Shown here: in pieces, positions 8,353 through 17,182 of the stretch
Layout: each line of letters begins with the position of its first letter
Position numbering within the stretch: the first letter of the stretch is position 1
Assembly: GCF_025506335.1 (NCBI RefSeq)
Contig: NZ_JANZYO010000002.1
Span: 420,221-484,220 of the forward strand
Reading direction: 5' to 3'
DNA: 64,000 nt
DNA from: Mumia quercus
GTDB lineage: Bacteria; Actinomycetota; Actinomycetes; Propionibacteriales; Nocardioidaceae
Translations under genes and position numbers: made by a program
Notes under the pieces: generated by a model
What the model was told of the DNA's origin: nothing
What the model saw: the letters and a program-made list of their open reading frames with translations, nothing else
The model's database searches: none

Positions 8353-8608
8353 ATGGATCGTGGACGTCGTCGTCGATCACGGCATCAAGATCATCGCGAA
8401 ACGTCTGGGGATTGACCGCGCCGGTGCCGGCAGAGGTCAGGAACTCGCTTCGCGGAACGAACGTACGCCGACGTCGCAGCGGGATCAGTTCACCGATCTG
8501 GTGGCCGTCGCGGGTGACTGTGAAGGCTTGGCCTCGCTCGACGGAGTCCATGATTTCCTTCGAACGCAGCCGGAGATCGCGCTGGCTGATCTCGGGCTGA
8601 ACACTCAT
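8342..8608 (-). CDS. vapB: Phd/VapB-type antitoxin
   Basis: An 88-residue antitoxin starting MSVQPEISQRDLRLRSKEIM. The following VERGQAFTVTRDGHQIGELIP is the standard Phd/YefM fold signature (helix, then T-V-T-R-x-G-x-x-x-x-x-L). The acidic C-terminus (FRDDLDAVIDDDVHDPYGD) is the likely toxin-binding tail. The start at 8608 is preferred over an upstream in-frame ATG at 8680, because the extension would run over the operator-like palindrome and is not protein-like. Confidence 0.85.
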   Translation of the reverse strand: MSVQPEISQRDLRLRSKEIMDSVERGQAFTVTRDGHQIGELIPLRRRRTFVPRSEFLTSAGTGAVNPQTFRDDLDAVIDDDVHDPYGD

Positions 8609-8617
8609 GGTCACACG

Positions 8618-8634
8618 GTAGCACCGCATGCTAC
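8618..8634. promoter_or_regulatory. Operator-like palindrome before vapBC
   Basis: GTAGC and GCTAC arms around a 7-base spacer, 10 bases upstream of the antitoxin start. Its position suits autorepression of vapBC. The symmetry is seen; binding is inferred. Confidence 0.4.
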
Positions 8635-8823
8635 ACCTCGCGTGGGGAGCGACTCCGCGTGTTCCAGCCAGCCCGCCCACCAGCGGGCCAGATGCTCTAG
8701 CTGGCGGTCCTCAGTCGGGACGACCGACCTGCGTCCCTTCGCCGCGTTGGACGTCGAGAACTCCCTTCCGCTTCCCAGCTCGGCCGGCGCTCGAGTCCGC
8801 CGCTGGTGGCGCCCGACGCGAAA

Positions 8824-8848
8824 GCCAGGCATCACGCTGATGCCTGGC
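8824..8848. terminator. Hairpin terminator after DUF6326 gene
   Basis: An 11-base perfect stem (GCCAGGCATCA / TGATGCCTGGC) closed by a 3-base CGC loop, 40 bases past the minus-strand DUF6326 stop. The tight loop and long stem are typical of actinobacterial terminators, which often lack a T tract. The ~190 bases between this hairpin and the vapBC palindrome hold no gene I can see. Confidence 0.55.
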
Positions 8849-8888
8849 CTCCGTCGTACGTCCCGCCCTGACGAGACTGCTCCTGGGC

Positions 8889-9371
8889 TCACGCTTGCTC
8901 GGGGTCGCGAACCGTTCCACGGACGGTCATGGTTGTCGCCGGTGCCGTGCGGGGCCAGGTCCAGGCCAACCGGATGATGAAGGCGAGAAGAAGCAGTTCC
9001 AGGACGACGCCGAGCCCGTAGAAGTACAGCCAGAACCCGCCCGCCACGTTGAAGGCCGTGACGGGGACGTAGACCGCGGCCACGATGAGGTTCGTGATGC
9101 GGTTCGCCCGGGCGGGCAGCGTCATCGACAGCACGACCATGAAGATCGGGACGGCCATGAGGGTCAGCGCGGTGGTCGAGAAGGTCTGAGACAGGTCGAA
9201 CTCGAAGACCTTGCCGTCGAGGATGTCCTCGACGATGCCGGGCGTGAAGAAGCCAAGGATGTCCACGTACGCGTACAGGAACATGAAGCTCGTCCACGCG
9301 GCGGCGAGCTTGGCTCTCACCGGGATCGGCGGGTCGTCCCACGTGGTGGTGACGGGTTGACGTGTGCTCAT
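8889..9371 (-). CDS. DUF6326 family membrane protein
   Basis: A 160-residue integral membrane protein with four hydrophobic helices (about residues 25-45, 70-92, 98-118 and 122-145) and a soluble N-terminus (MSTRQPVTTTWDDPPIPV). FMFLYAYVDILGFFTPGIVEDIL matches the DUF6326 pattern, a family of small four-helix proteins of unknown function found in bacteria from soil. The start at 9371 is chosen because the hydrophobic core follows; the upstream in-frame ATG at 9437 gives an Arg-rich extension. It is divergent from the two-component genes that follow, with 164 bases of shared promoter region. Confidence 0.75.
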   Translation of the reverse strand: MSTRQPVTTTWDDPPIPVRAKLAAAWTSFMFLYAYVDILGFFTPGIVEDILDGKVFEFDLSQTFSTTALTLMAVPIFMVVLSMTLPARANRITNLIVAAVYVPVTAFNVAGGFWLYFYGLGVVLELLLLAFIIRLAWTWPRTAPATTMTVRGTVRDPEQA

Positions 9372-9535
9372 CGCGGGCTCCGTTTGTTGTGGTGTGGATC
9401 GGCAGGTCCACGCTCGCGGAGCCCAGCGGCGGGGCACCTCCGTCTCGGGGCCGGAGTCCCCCTGGCCGATGGCATGGTCTGGCTCTCGTCCTTTCGGCCG
9501 GTACGCCGAGGCGCGCCGATCCCTAGGCTGGGGCC

Positions 9536-10675
9536 GTGGTCACTGCCTGGCGCTCCCTCTGGCACGAGCCGCGGCCTGCAGACGCCCCACCCGTCAGTCG
9601 TCTCGACTGGCTGCTGGCGGGAGTGTTCGCGTTCGCGGCCTTGGTCGAGGGCATCGTTCGGTCGGACCTGACCTGGCGGCCCCTGGTGACGGTGCTCGCC
9701 CTCGTGTTGATTCCGGCCCTGCTCTGGCGGCGGCACCGCCCCCTGCTGGCCGCCCTGGTCGGGTGGGGCGTCGCCGGGCTGCTCTCGATCCTCCAGCTGA
9801 TTACGGACGCCGGCGACCTCGACCTCTACGCCATGATGGCCGTCCTGATCCTGCTCTACTCCCTGGTGCGCTGGGGGTCAGGACGCGAGATCGTCTGGGG
9901 GACGGCGTTCGTGACCGTCGTCGTCGCGCTGGGGATGTACGCCACCTCGGCAGGCTGGGCCGACGTCTTCGGCGGGACCGTCCTCGTGTTGCTGGTCATC
10001 GCCCTCGCGGCGGTGTTCCGCATCCGCGCGGACCTCTGGCGCCGCCAACAGCGCGAGATCCGCAACCAGGAGCGGGTGGCACTCGCGCGCGAGCTGCACG
10101 ACACAGTCGCCCACCACGTGTCGGCCATCGCGGTGCAGGCGCAGGCCGGTGGCGTGGTCGCCGGCCTGCATCCAGAGAAGGCTGCCGAGGTCCTGGCCGC
10201 GATCGAGTCTGAGGCTTCGCGCACCCTGGCGGAGATGCGATCGATGGTGCGGATGCTGCGCGAGGACGAAGCCGTCGCCTACTCTCCGCAGCGAGGTGTC
10301 GCGGACCTGCCTGCCCTAGCGCGCGCCGACGCGACACCCACCGTCGAGGTCTCGCTCGACGGTGGGTTGACCCGGCTGGCGCGGCCCGTAGACGCCGCGC
10401 TCTACCGGCTCGCGCAGGAGTCGCTGACCAACGCCGTACGGCACGCCCGGAGCGCGACCCGCGTCGGGATCGACGTACGCCGGGAAGGCGATGCCGTCAG
10501 GCTGCGTGTCAGCGACGACGGACAGATCGAGCCGGGACCGGCCCCGGAGCCCGGGTTCGGCCTGCTGGGCATGGCCGAACGCGCACAGCTCCTCGGCGGC
10601 TCGCTTTCCGCGGGTCCGGCGCCCGAAGGTGGCTGGGTGGTCGAGGCCGTGCTGCCGGTGGCGGCGCTGGCATGA
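9536..10675 (+). CDS. Sensor histidine kinase, NarL/DesK type
   Basis: A 379-residue kinase with a GTG start. Residues ~20-150 form five to six membrane helices with very short loops. A dimerisation/phosphoacceptor helix of the HisKA_3 class follows (ERVALARELHDTVAHHVSAIAVQAQAG), with His at about residue 188 as the phosphorylation site. The C-terminal HATPase domain has the N box (AQESLTNAVRHA), the G1 box (VSDDG) and GFGLLGMAERAQLLGG. With no large extracellular domain it probably senses membrane state or a membrane-soluble signal. It overlaps the response regulator gene by ATGA, so the two proteins are made together as a pair. Confidence 0.92.
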   Translation: MVTAWRSLWHEPRPADAPPVSRLDWLLAGVFAFAALVEGIVRSDLTWRPLVTVLALVLIPALLWRRHRPLLAALVGWGVAGLLSILQLITDAGDLDLYAMMAVLILLYSLVRWGSGREIVWGTAFVTVVVALGMYATSAGWADVFGGTVLVLLVIALAAVFRIRADLWRRQQREIRNQERVALARELHDTVAHHVSAIAVQAQAGGVVAGLHPEKAAEVLAAIESEASRTLAEMRSMVRMLREDEAVAYSPQRGVADLPALARADATPTVEVSLDGGLTRLARPVDAALYRLAQESLTNAVRHARSATRVGIDVRREGDAVRLRVSDDGQIEPGPAPEPGFGLLGMAERAQLLGGSLSAGPAPEGGWVVEAVLPVAALA

Positions 10676-11325
10676 GCATCCGTGTCGTCGTCGCGGACGA
10701 CCAGGACTTGGTCCGGACAGGTCTGGTCATGATCCTCGGCGCGCAACCCGGCATCGAGGTTGTCGGGGAGGCCGCCGACGGGCTCGCAGCGCTCGACCTG
10801 GCGACCCGGCTGCGACCCGACGTCCTGCTCGTCGACATCCGGATGCCCGGGCTCGACGGCGTCGAGGTGACGCGGCGCCTGGCGGGGCCGGACGTGGCGG
10901 ATCCGATGGCGGTCGTCGTGATCACCACCTTCGACCTCGACGAGTACGTCCTCGGCGCCCTGCGTGCCGGAGCCCGCGGCTTCCTCCTCAAGGACGCCGG
11001 GCCGGAGCTCCTCGTGCAAGCCATCCACGCGGCGGCGAACGGAGATGCCCTGATCGCCCCCAACGTCACCCGCCGCCTGCTGGCGACCTTCGCCGACCAG
11101 TCACCGCCAGCGCCGGTCCAACCGATAGACCCGCTCACCGAGCGCGAGGAGGAGGTGCTCGCGCTGGTGGCACGTGGTCGGACCAACGCCGAGATCGCCA
11201 CCGACCTCTTCGTCGGTCTGAGCACGGTCAAGACCCACGTCGCCTCGCTGATGACCAAACTCGGCGCCCGCAACCGCGTCGAGATCGCCATGTGGGCACA
11301 CGACACCAAGCGCGTCAGCCGCTGA
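10672..11325 (+). CDS. Response regulator, NarL/LuxR type
   Basis: A 217-residue two-domain regulator. The receiver domain has acidic pair D9/D10, phosphoacceptor Asp55 (LLVDIRMPG), a Thr at TTFD and the Lys in LLKDA. The C-terminal LuxR-type helix-turn-helix reads LTEREEEVLALVARGRTNAEIA, then LSTVKTHVASLMTKLG. It is the partner of the overlapping histidine kinase. The targets are not visible; the divergent DUF6326 membrane protein is one candidate. There is no obvious gene cargo downstream, because the cobalamin riboswitch follows. Confidence 0.93.
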   Translation: MSIRVVVADDQDLVRTGLVMILGAQPGIEVVGEAADGLAALDLATRLRPDVLLVDIRMPGLDGVEVTRRLAGPDVADPMAVVVITTFDLDEYVLGALRAGARGFLLKDAGPELLVQAIHAAANGDALIAPNVTRRLLATFADQSPPAPVQPIDPLTEREEEVLALVARGRTNAEIATDLFVGLSTVKTHVASLMTKLGARNRVEIAMWAHDTKRVSR

Positions 11326-11419
11326 GCCACTCCTGACGCCCTGCGACACGCCGACCACAAGATGTAGTGAACGACAAGCGTGTGATTTACGTATATGGTG
11401 GCTCACGCAGCTGGTTCGA

Positions 11420-11592
11420 CCCGTTATCCAGGCGGGTCGTCGCAAGAGGGAACCCGGTGTGACTCCGGGACTGCCCCGCAGCGGTAAGTGGGAACGACCC
11501 TCGTCATGAGCACTGGATCGGCCGATCCGGGAAGCGACGAGCAGTAGGTGGCACGACTGGCCGAGCCCACGAGTCCGAAGACCTGCCAGCGC
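11420..11592 (+). promoter_or_regulatory. Cobalamin (B12) riboswitch upstream of nrdA
   Basis: The conserved blocks of the cobalamin aptamer appear in order: AAGAGGGAACCCGGTG near 11441-11460, GACTCCGGGACTGCCCCGC, the core AGCGGTAAGTGGGAACGA, a CACTGG segment, CGGGAAG, and GAGCCCACGAGTCCGAAGACC near 11563-11585. It ends about 145 bases before the nrdA start. With adenosylcobalamin bound it should repress expression. Control of class Ia ribonucleotide reductase by B12 is known from Streptomyces, where a B12-dependent class II enzyme takes over when the vitamin is available. Confidence 0.93.
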
Positions 11593-11734
11593 CGTACGGC
11601 CCGACGTGCCGTACGGGTCCGCGACCTCGTGGGAAGGTCTGGGGCTCAAGGCAGGTCGCGTCCCGTACGGACCGGCCCCACCCCTCCCCCGTGGTCGCAG
11701 ACCGTCTCATCTGCGATTCACGAGGGGTGAACCG

Positions 11735-14218
11735 ATGACGATCCAGGTCATCAAACGCGACGGTACGCGCGAGCCGTACGACGGCTACGCGATCGCACGA
11801 TCGATCGAGGAGGCTGCCGCCGGCCTCGACGACGCCGTCGCACGAGCGACCCAGCTGCAGGCGGAGCTGGAGATCACGCTGTTCGACGGCATCACCAGCG
11901 AGCAGCTCGACGAGGCCGTCATCGGCGTCGCGCTGCAGAACGTCAAGGACGACCCGGCGTTCGACACGATCGCATGCCGGCTGCTGATCAAGTCGCTCTA
12001 CAAGAAGGTCTTCGGCGAGGGCGTGACGCGCGACGAGGTGTACGCGTTCCACGGTCCGGCGTTCGTCTCGTCGGTGCGACGCGGCGTGGAGCTCGGGCTG
12101 CTCGACACGCGCCTCACCGAGCTCTTCGACCTCGAGACGCTCGGGTCCGCGCTCGACCCCGACCGCGACGACCTGCTGCGCTACATCGGTGCGCAGACGA
12201 TGCGGACCCGCTACATGCTCACCGAGCCCGACGGCTCGCCGCTCGAGGTGCCGCAGTTCTTCTGGATGCGGGTCTCGATGGGCCTCGCGCTCCACGAGGA
12301 GGATCCGACGGCGGCCGCGCTCGCGTTCTACGCCAAGATGTCGCGGCTGGAGTACCTCGCCGCCGGATCGACCCTCGTCAACGCCGGCACCGCGTACGCG
12401 CAGCTCTCCAACTGCTTCGTCATGCAGATGGACGACGACATCGAGCACATCGCCAAGTCGGTGCGTGACGTCATGTGGCTCACGAAGGGCACCGGCGGCA
12501 TCGGCCTGTCGGTGACCAAGCTGCGCTCGGAGGGCTCGCCGATCCGGTCGAACAACACCCGCTCCACCGGACCGATCCCGTTCATGCACACGATCGACTC
12601 GACGCTGCGGGCGATCAGCCGCGGCGGCAAGAAGTTCGGGGCGCTGTGCTTCTACATGGAGAACTGGCACCTCGACTTCCCGGCGTTCCTCGACCTGCGC
12701 CAGAACTCCGGCGACCCCTACCGGCGCACCCGCACCGCCAACACGGCGGTGTGGATCTCCGACGAGTTCATGAAGCGCGTCGAGCGCGACGAGCCGTGGT
12801 ACCTCTTCGACCCGCTCGAGGTGGCCGACCTCGTCGAGCTCACGGGCGCCGACTTCTCGCGGCGGTACGCGGAGTACGTCGCGAAGGCCGAGCGCGGCGA
12901 GCTGCGGACGTACAAGAAGATCCGTGCGAGGGAGCAGTGGCGCGCGATCCTCGTGACGCTGCAGACCACCTCGCACCCGTGGCTGACGTGGAAGGACACG
13001 ATCAACACCCGCGCCCTCAACCACAACACCGGCACGATCCACCTCTCGAACCTGTGCACCGAGATCACCCTGCCGCAGGACCGCGACAACGTGGCCGTCT
13101 GCAACCTCGCGTCGATCAACCTCGCGCGCCACGTCACCGGCCGCCGTGAGGACGCGCGCATCGACTGGGAGCGCCTCGCCGAGTCCGTACGCCTGGCCGT
13201 GCGCCAGCTCGACAACCTCATCGACATCACGGTCTCGTCGGTGCCGGAGTCGGAGTCGTCCAACGCCCTCAACCGTGCGCTCGGGCTCGGGATCATGGGG
13301 TTCACCGACGTCGTGGAGCGGTTCGGCGTCTCGTACGAGTCGGAGACCGCGTACGCGCTCGCCGACGCGCTGACGGAGTTCGTGAGCTGGCACGCCATCG
13401 ACACGTCGGCCGACCTCGCCCGCGAGCGCGGGGCGTACCCGAACTTCGACGGCTCGCGCTGGAGCCAGGGCATGGTCCCGATCGACTCGCTCGACCTGCT
13501 CGAGGCCGACCGCGGTATCCCCGTCGAGGTCGACCGCACGACCCGCCTCGACTGGGACACCCTGCGGGCGAAGGTCGCCGGCGGGATGCGCAACTCCACC
13601 CTGATGGCCATCGCCCCGACGGCCTCGATCGGTCTGGTGGCCGGCACGACGCCCGGGCTCGACCCGCAGTTCAGCCAGATCTTCAGCCGCGCGACCAGCT
13701 CGGGGAAGTTCCTGGAGGTCAACCGCAACCTCGTCGAGGACCTGCGCGAGCGCGGGCTGTGGGAGGCGGTGCGGCACGACCTGCTCGCCGCACAGGGCGA
13801 CCTGTCGCGCGTCGATGGAGTGCCGGCCGACCTCGTCGCGACGTACAAGACGTCCTTCCAGCTGTCCCCGTACGCGTTCCTCCACGTGGCCGCACGGGCA
13901 CAGAAATGGATCGACCAGGCGATCAGCCGCAACATCTACCTCGCCGACCGGCAGGTATCGACGATGGAGGACCTCTACGCCACGGCGTGGCGGATGGGCG
14001 TGAAGACCACGTACTACCTGCACATGATGCCGCGGCACACCGCCGAGCAGAGCACCGTCAAGGTGAACAAGGCTGCGGCGCTCGCTCCGGCCGCGACCGG
14101 CGCTGCGCGGCGCGGGTTCGGCGCGGCGACCCGGCCGCCCGCGATCGAGGCGCTCCCGCTCGCCGACACCTGCCCCGTCGATCCCCAAGAGCGCCTCCAG
14201 TGCGACTCCTGCCAGTGA
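11735..14218 (+). CDS. nrdA: Class Ia ribonucleoside-diphosphate reductase, alpha subunit
   Basis: An 827-residue large subunit that reduces NDPs to dNDPs using a radical delivered by NrdB. An N-terminal ATP-cone-type region (MTIQVIKRDGTREPYDGYAI) binds the allosteric nucleotide. The catalytic barrel contains SNCFVMQMDD (first redox Cys), NLCTEITLP (radical Cys) and CNLASINLA. The MAIAPTASIG loop and paired Tyr near the C-terminus (TTYYLHM) are present, and the protein ends CDSCQ, the re-reduction Cys pair. The start is chosen for the GAGGGG site 7 bases upstream and the family N-terminus. Expression is under the B12 riboswitch. Confidence 0.96.
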   Translation: MTIQVIKRDGTREPYDGYAIARSIEEAAAGLDDAVARATQLQAELEITLFDGITSEQLDEAVIGVALQNVKDDPAFDTIACRLLIKSLYKKVFGEGVTRDEVYAFHGPAFVSSVRRGVELGLLDTRLTELFDLETLGSALDPDRDDLLRYIGAQTMRTRYMLTEPDGSPLEVPQFFWMRVSMGLALHEEDPTAAALAFYAKMSRLEYLAAGSTLVNAGTAYAQLSNCFVMQMDDDIEHIAKSVRDVMWLTKGTGGIGLSVTKLRSEGSPIRSNNTRSTGPIPFMHTIDSTLRAISRGGKKFGALCFYMENWHLDFPAFLDLRQNSGDPYRRTRTANTAVWISDEFMKRVERDEPWYLFDPLEVADLVELTGADFSRRYAEYVAKAERGELRTYKKIRAREQWRAILVTLQTTSHPWLTWKDTINTRALNHNTGTIHLSNLCTEITLPQDRDNVAVCNLASINLARHVTGRREDARIDWERLAESVRLAVRQLDNLIDITVSSVPESESSNALNRALGLGIMGFTDVVERFGVSYESETAYALADALTEFVSWHAIDTSADLARERGAYPNFDGSRWSQGMVPIDSLDLLEADRGIPVEVDRTTRLDWDTLRAKVAGGMRNSTLMAIAPTASIGLVAGTTPGLDPQFSQIFSRATSSGKFLEVNRNLVEDLRERGLWEAVRHDLLAAQGDLSRVDGVPADLVATYKTSFQLSPYAFLHVAARAQKWIDQAISRNIYLADRQVSTMEDLYATAWRMGVKTTYYLHMMPRHTAEQSTVKVNKAAALAPAATGAARRGFGAATRPPAIEALPLADTCPVDPQERLQCDSCQ

Positions 14219-14225
14219 CCCGACC

Positions 14226-14269
14226 TGGTCTCGATACGCCCTCCGCTCGCGCTCCGGGCTACTCGACCA
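14226..14269. repeat. REP-like element between nrdA and nrdB
   Basis: A 44-base element beginning TGGTCTCGATACG and ending CTACTCGACCA, the same unit found four times (two per orientation) near 48.2-48.4 kb. It lies in the 80-base nrdA-nrdB gap, 8 bases after the nrdA stop. Only one half of the palindrome is present. It would be transcribed within the nrd mRNA. Confidence 0.75.
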
Positions 14270-14298
14270 ACCACCCTTCGTACGAAAGCGAGACACCC

Positions 14299-15279
14299 AT
14301 GAGCATCCTCGGCACCGGCATCGAGGAAGGCCTCCTGCTCAAGCCCGTCACGTACCCGTGGGCGATGGAACTGTACGACCAGGCCGTCGCCAACACGTGG
14401 TTCCCCAACGAGGTCCAGCTCGGTGAGGACCTCGCCGACTTCGAGCGGATGACCGACGAGGAGCGCCACGCGCTGACGTTCCTCATGTCGTACTTCAACC
14501 CCAACGAGCTGCTCGTCAACAAGGCGCTCGCCTTCGGCGTCTACCCGTACGTCAACGCGGCCGAGTGCCACCTGTACCTCGCCAAGCAGATGTGGGAGGA
14601 GGCCAACCACTGCATGTCGTTCGAGTACGTTCTCGAGACCTTCCCGATCGACCGGGAGGCCGCCTACGCCTCCCACGTCGAGGTGCCGTCGATGGCGGCG
14701 AAGGAGGAGTTCGAGGTCCGCTACATCCGACGGATGACCGAGCAGTCCCTCGACATCACCGCGACCGAGGGCAAGCGCGACTTCGTCCGCAACCTCGTGG
14801 CGTACAACGTGATCCTCGAGGGCATCTGGTTCTACTCCGGCTTCATGGTGGCGCTGAGCTTCCGGCAGCGGAACCTGCTGCGCAACTTCGGCTCGCTGAT
14901 CGACTGGATCGTCCGCGACGAGAGCCTGCACCTGAAGTTCGGCATCAACCTGATCCTCACCGTGCTCGACGAGAACCCCGACGTCGCGACGCCGGAGTTC
15001 GCCGACGAGATCCGGCAGATGATCCTCGACGCCGTGGCGATGGAGGAGGCGTACAACCGCGACCTGCTCCCGGGCGGCATCCTCGGGCTGAACGCCGACT
15101 ACCTCAACCAGTACGTCCGGTACCTCGCGGACCGGCGGCTGGAGGAGCTCGGCTTCGAGCCCCACTACCGGGCGTCGAACCCGGCGAAGTGGATGGCGAC
15201 CGCGAACGACACCCTCCAGCTCGTCAACTTCTTCGAGTCGATCAACACCTCGTACGAGGTCAACGCGCGGGCGCACTGA
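14299..15279 (+). CDS. nrdB: Class Ia ribonucleotide reductase, beta subunit
   Basis: A 326-residue radical-generating subunit. The di-iron ligands are visible in the family order: Asp/Glu in the first helices (QLGEDLADFERM), EANHCMSFEYV for a Glu and His pair, and later GIWFYSGF and RDESLHLKFG for Glu and His. The C-terminal tail (NFFESINTSYEVNARAH) would dock on NrdA. The start ATG at 14299 gives the family N-terminus. The gene lies 80 bases after nrdA, separated by a REP-like element, and should share the riboswitch-controlled transcript. Confidence 0.95.
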   Translation: MSILGTGIEEGLLLKPVTYPWAMELYDQAVANTWFPNEVQLGEDLADFERMTDEERHALTFLMSYFNPNELLVNKALAFGVYPYVNAAECHLYLAKQMWEEANHCMSFEYVLETFPIDREAAYASHVEVPSMAAKEEFEVRYIRRMTEQSLDITATEGKRDFVRNLVAYNVILEGIWFYSGFMVALSFRQRNLLRNFGSLIDWIVRDESLHLKFGINLILTVLDENPDVATPEFADEIRQMILDAVAMEEAYNRDLLPGGILGLNADYLNQYVRYLADRRLEELGFEPHYRASNPAKWMATANDTLQLVNFFESINTSYEVNARAH

Positions 15280-15413
15280 GACGCGGCCGGCTCGCGTCCG
15301 GCGAGAGCGCGTTCCCCCGCCCAACCGATGACTGGCCAGACGTATTCGACGACACCGACGATCCCGACTGAGCGCGCCACGCCAGAACCCGGCGGATGTC
15401 TGACCCTCTCGGG

Positions 15414-15457
15414 ACGTCATACGGAAGGTTGCTCCGGCACCACCATTCGTATGACGT
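15414..15457 (+). terminator. Hairpin after nrdB
   Basis: Perfect 10-base arms ACGTCATACG and CGTATGACGT around a 24-base loop, 135 bases past the nrdB stop. It could end the nrd transcript, though the long loop makes this only moderately likely. The rest of the 289-base gap before the AraC gene holds nothing I recognise. Confidence 0.4.
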
Positions 15458-15568
15458 TCGGTGACGTCGGCGGGAACATCGTGGTCACCCTGCCTTCCTG
15501 AGCCCGCCTCGTGAACAGCGTCGGCGGAGGTCAGACCCCGCGTCAGTGCCGCGTCGTACGGTGCAGGG

Positions 15569-16297
15569 GTGGGCCGGTATCGCGAGTTCGCACCACCGAC
15601 GGGCGTGGCACCGCTCGTCGCATGCCTCTGGGAGAGTCACCCCTCGGACGGACGCGAGCAGCGGGTCGTCCCGGACGGCTGCCTCGATCTCATCTGGCGC
15701 GACGGCGAGCTTCTCGTCGTAGGTGCGGACACCGGTCCGGTGGTGTTCGCACCGACGCGTACGGACGAGCCCGTCAGCGGCATCCGACTCCGCCCGGGCG
15801 CCGCGGGAGCGGTGCTCGGCATCCCCGCCTCGGAGGTGCTCGACGCGCGGGTGCCGGTGTCGTCCGTGTGGCCGACCAGGGCCGCCGCCCTCAGCGACGC
15901 GCTCGCTGCCGCGGACCCGGCCGACCGCCTCGGTCTGTTGATGCGGTCCGTCGCGCAGCGGCAGGCGGCACGCGACGATCTCGTTGCTGCTGCGGCGCAC
16001 AGGTTCGCCCGGTCTTCCGCGCCGGTCGCTGCGGTGGCCGCCGATCTTGGGGTCAGCGAGCGCCAGCTGCACCGCCGTACGGTCGCCGCGATCGGCCACG
16101 GGCCGAAGGTGCTCGCGCGCGTCGCACGCCTGCGGCGCCTCATCGCCCTGTCCTCACGCCCGACCCCGCTGCCGCTTGCGGAGCGCGCCGCTGCGGCCGG
16201 CTACGCGAGCCAGTCGCACATGTCCGACGACGTACGCCGACTCACCGGCCTGGCGCCCGTCCGATTCCTGGAAGACGCGCGGTTGACCGCCGCCTAA
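15569..16297 (+). CDS. AraC-family transcriptional regulator
   Basis: A 242-residue regulator with a GTG start. The N-terminal half (YREFAPPTGVAPLVACLWES, then VVPDGCLDLIW) matches the DUF6597-type sensor domain found in actinobacterial AraC proteins. The C-terminal half carries the double helix-turn-helix (VAAVAADLGVSERQLHRRTV, then LAERAAAAGYASQSHMSDDVRRLTGLAPVRFL). It lies 10 bases before the prenyltransferase-fold gene, so the two are probably co-transcribed. The ligand is unknown. Confidence 0.88.
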   Translation: MGRYREFAPPTGVAPLVACLWESHPSDGREQRVVPDGCLDLIWRDGELLVVGADTGPVVFAPTRTDEPVSGIRLRPGAAGAVLGIPASEVLDARVPVSSVWPTRAAALSDALAAADPADRLGLLMRSVAQRQAARDDLVAAAAHRFARSSAPVAAVAADLGVSERQLHRRTVAAIGHGPKVLARVARLRRLIALSSRPTPLPLAERAAAAGYASQSHMSDDVRRLTGLAPVRFLEDARLTAA

Positions 16298-16307
16298 CGT
16301 GTGCCGC

Positions 16308-17177
16308 ATGTCCATCGACCTCGACGCCGCACGCCGCTTCCTGTACGACGACGCACGCCTGCTGGAACGGCACCTCGCCTCCACGATCCTCGACGGCGCT
16401 CCCCCGGAGCCGGTCCTGCGGGCGCTGCGCGCGTACCGCAATGCCGACGGCGGGTGGGGCCATGCCCTCGAACCCGACCTACGAGGTCCCGACAGCCAGG
16501 TCTCCGCCGCGATGTCCGCGCTGGACGTGCTCGCGCAGATCGGCGCGAGCGGCGATCCGCTCGTCACGGAGACCGCCGACTGGCTCCAGTCGGTGTCGCT
16601 GCCCGACGGGAGCGTGCCGCACGTCCTCCCTTCGGCGTCGGCGTACCCCCGAGCCCCGTGGATGGAGCCGAACGACTCCGGCTTCCTCACCTACCGCATC
16701 ACCGCGCACCTGTGGCGCCTCGGCACCGACCACTCGTGGCTCGCCCCGGCGACGCAGTGGTGCTGGCAGCAGATCGAGACCCGCGAGCTCACCGGGTACG
16801 AGGCCTTCTTCGCCCTCACCTTCCTCGACGCCGTGCCGGAGCCGAGACGCGTGGGCAAAGCCCTCGACCGGTTCCGAGCGCTCCTCCGCGCGGACGGCAG
16901 CATCCCGGTCCCTGGCGGGGTCGACGGTGAGAAGATCACCGCCCTCCAGCTCTCACCGACGCCCGACGCGCCCAGTCGTGCGCTGTTCTCCGACGACCTG
17001 ATCGAGGCCGGGCTCGACGCCCTGGCGGCCGAGCAGCGCGAGGACGGCGGCTGGGACTTCGACTTCCTGCACTGGTCACCGGGACAGAGCGTGGAGTGGC
17101 GCGGCATCGTCACCCTCGCCGCGCTGGAGACACTCCGGACGCACGGCCGCCTCGGTCAGGAAGCCGTGCAGCGGTAG
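16308..17177 (+). CDS. Prenyltransferase/squalene-oxidase-repeat protein
   Basis: A 289-residue protein built of alpha-alpha barrel repeats: ALRAYRNADGGWGHALEPDL, SVSLPDGSVPHVLP, LRADGSIPVPGG and LAAEQREDGGWDFDF all carry the QxDGGW-like turn of the terpene cyclase/prenyltransferase fold. The catalytic DxDD of squalene-hopene cyclases is not seen, and it is half their length, so cyclase activity is not claimed. Such small proteins are common in actinobacteria and remain uncharacterised. ATG at 16308 is used; the shared context is the AraC gene just upstream. Confidence 0.7.
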   Translation: MSIDLDAARRFLYDDARLLERHLASTILDGAPPEPVLRALRAYRNADGGWGHALEPDLRGPDSQVSAAMSALDVLAQIGASGDPLVTETADWLQSVSLPDGSVPHVLPSASAYPRAPWMEPNDSGFLTYRITAHLWRLGTDHSWLAPATQWCWQQIETRELTGYEAFFALTFLDAVPEPRRVGKALDRFRALLRADGSIPVPGGVDGEKITALQLSPTPDAPSRALFSDDLIEAGLDALAAEQREDGGWDFDFLHWSPGQSVEWRGIVTLAALETLRTHGRLGQEAVQR

Positions 17178-17182
17178 CGGAC

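Noticed and set aside
8640-8888. Minus-strand frame between vapBC and DUF6326 as a coding remnant
   Set aside because: A short stretch looks protein-like, but it crosses the strong terminator hairpin at 8824-8848 and has no start; more likely non-coding.
11356-11402. A pair of NrdR boxes upstream of the riboswitch
   Set aside because: One half-symmetric site is visible, but the second, about one 31-base step away, fits poorly, so I did not list NrdR boxes as features.
11504-14296. 930-residue minus-strand open frame opposite nrdA
   Set aside because: It is antisense to a certain gene, Arg/Val/Glu-rich, and shows no domain; it is typical of high-GC shadow frames.
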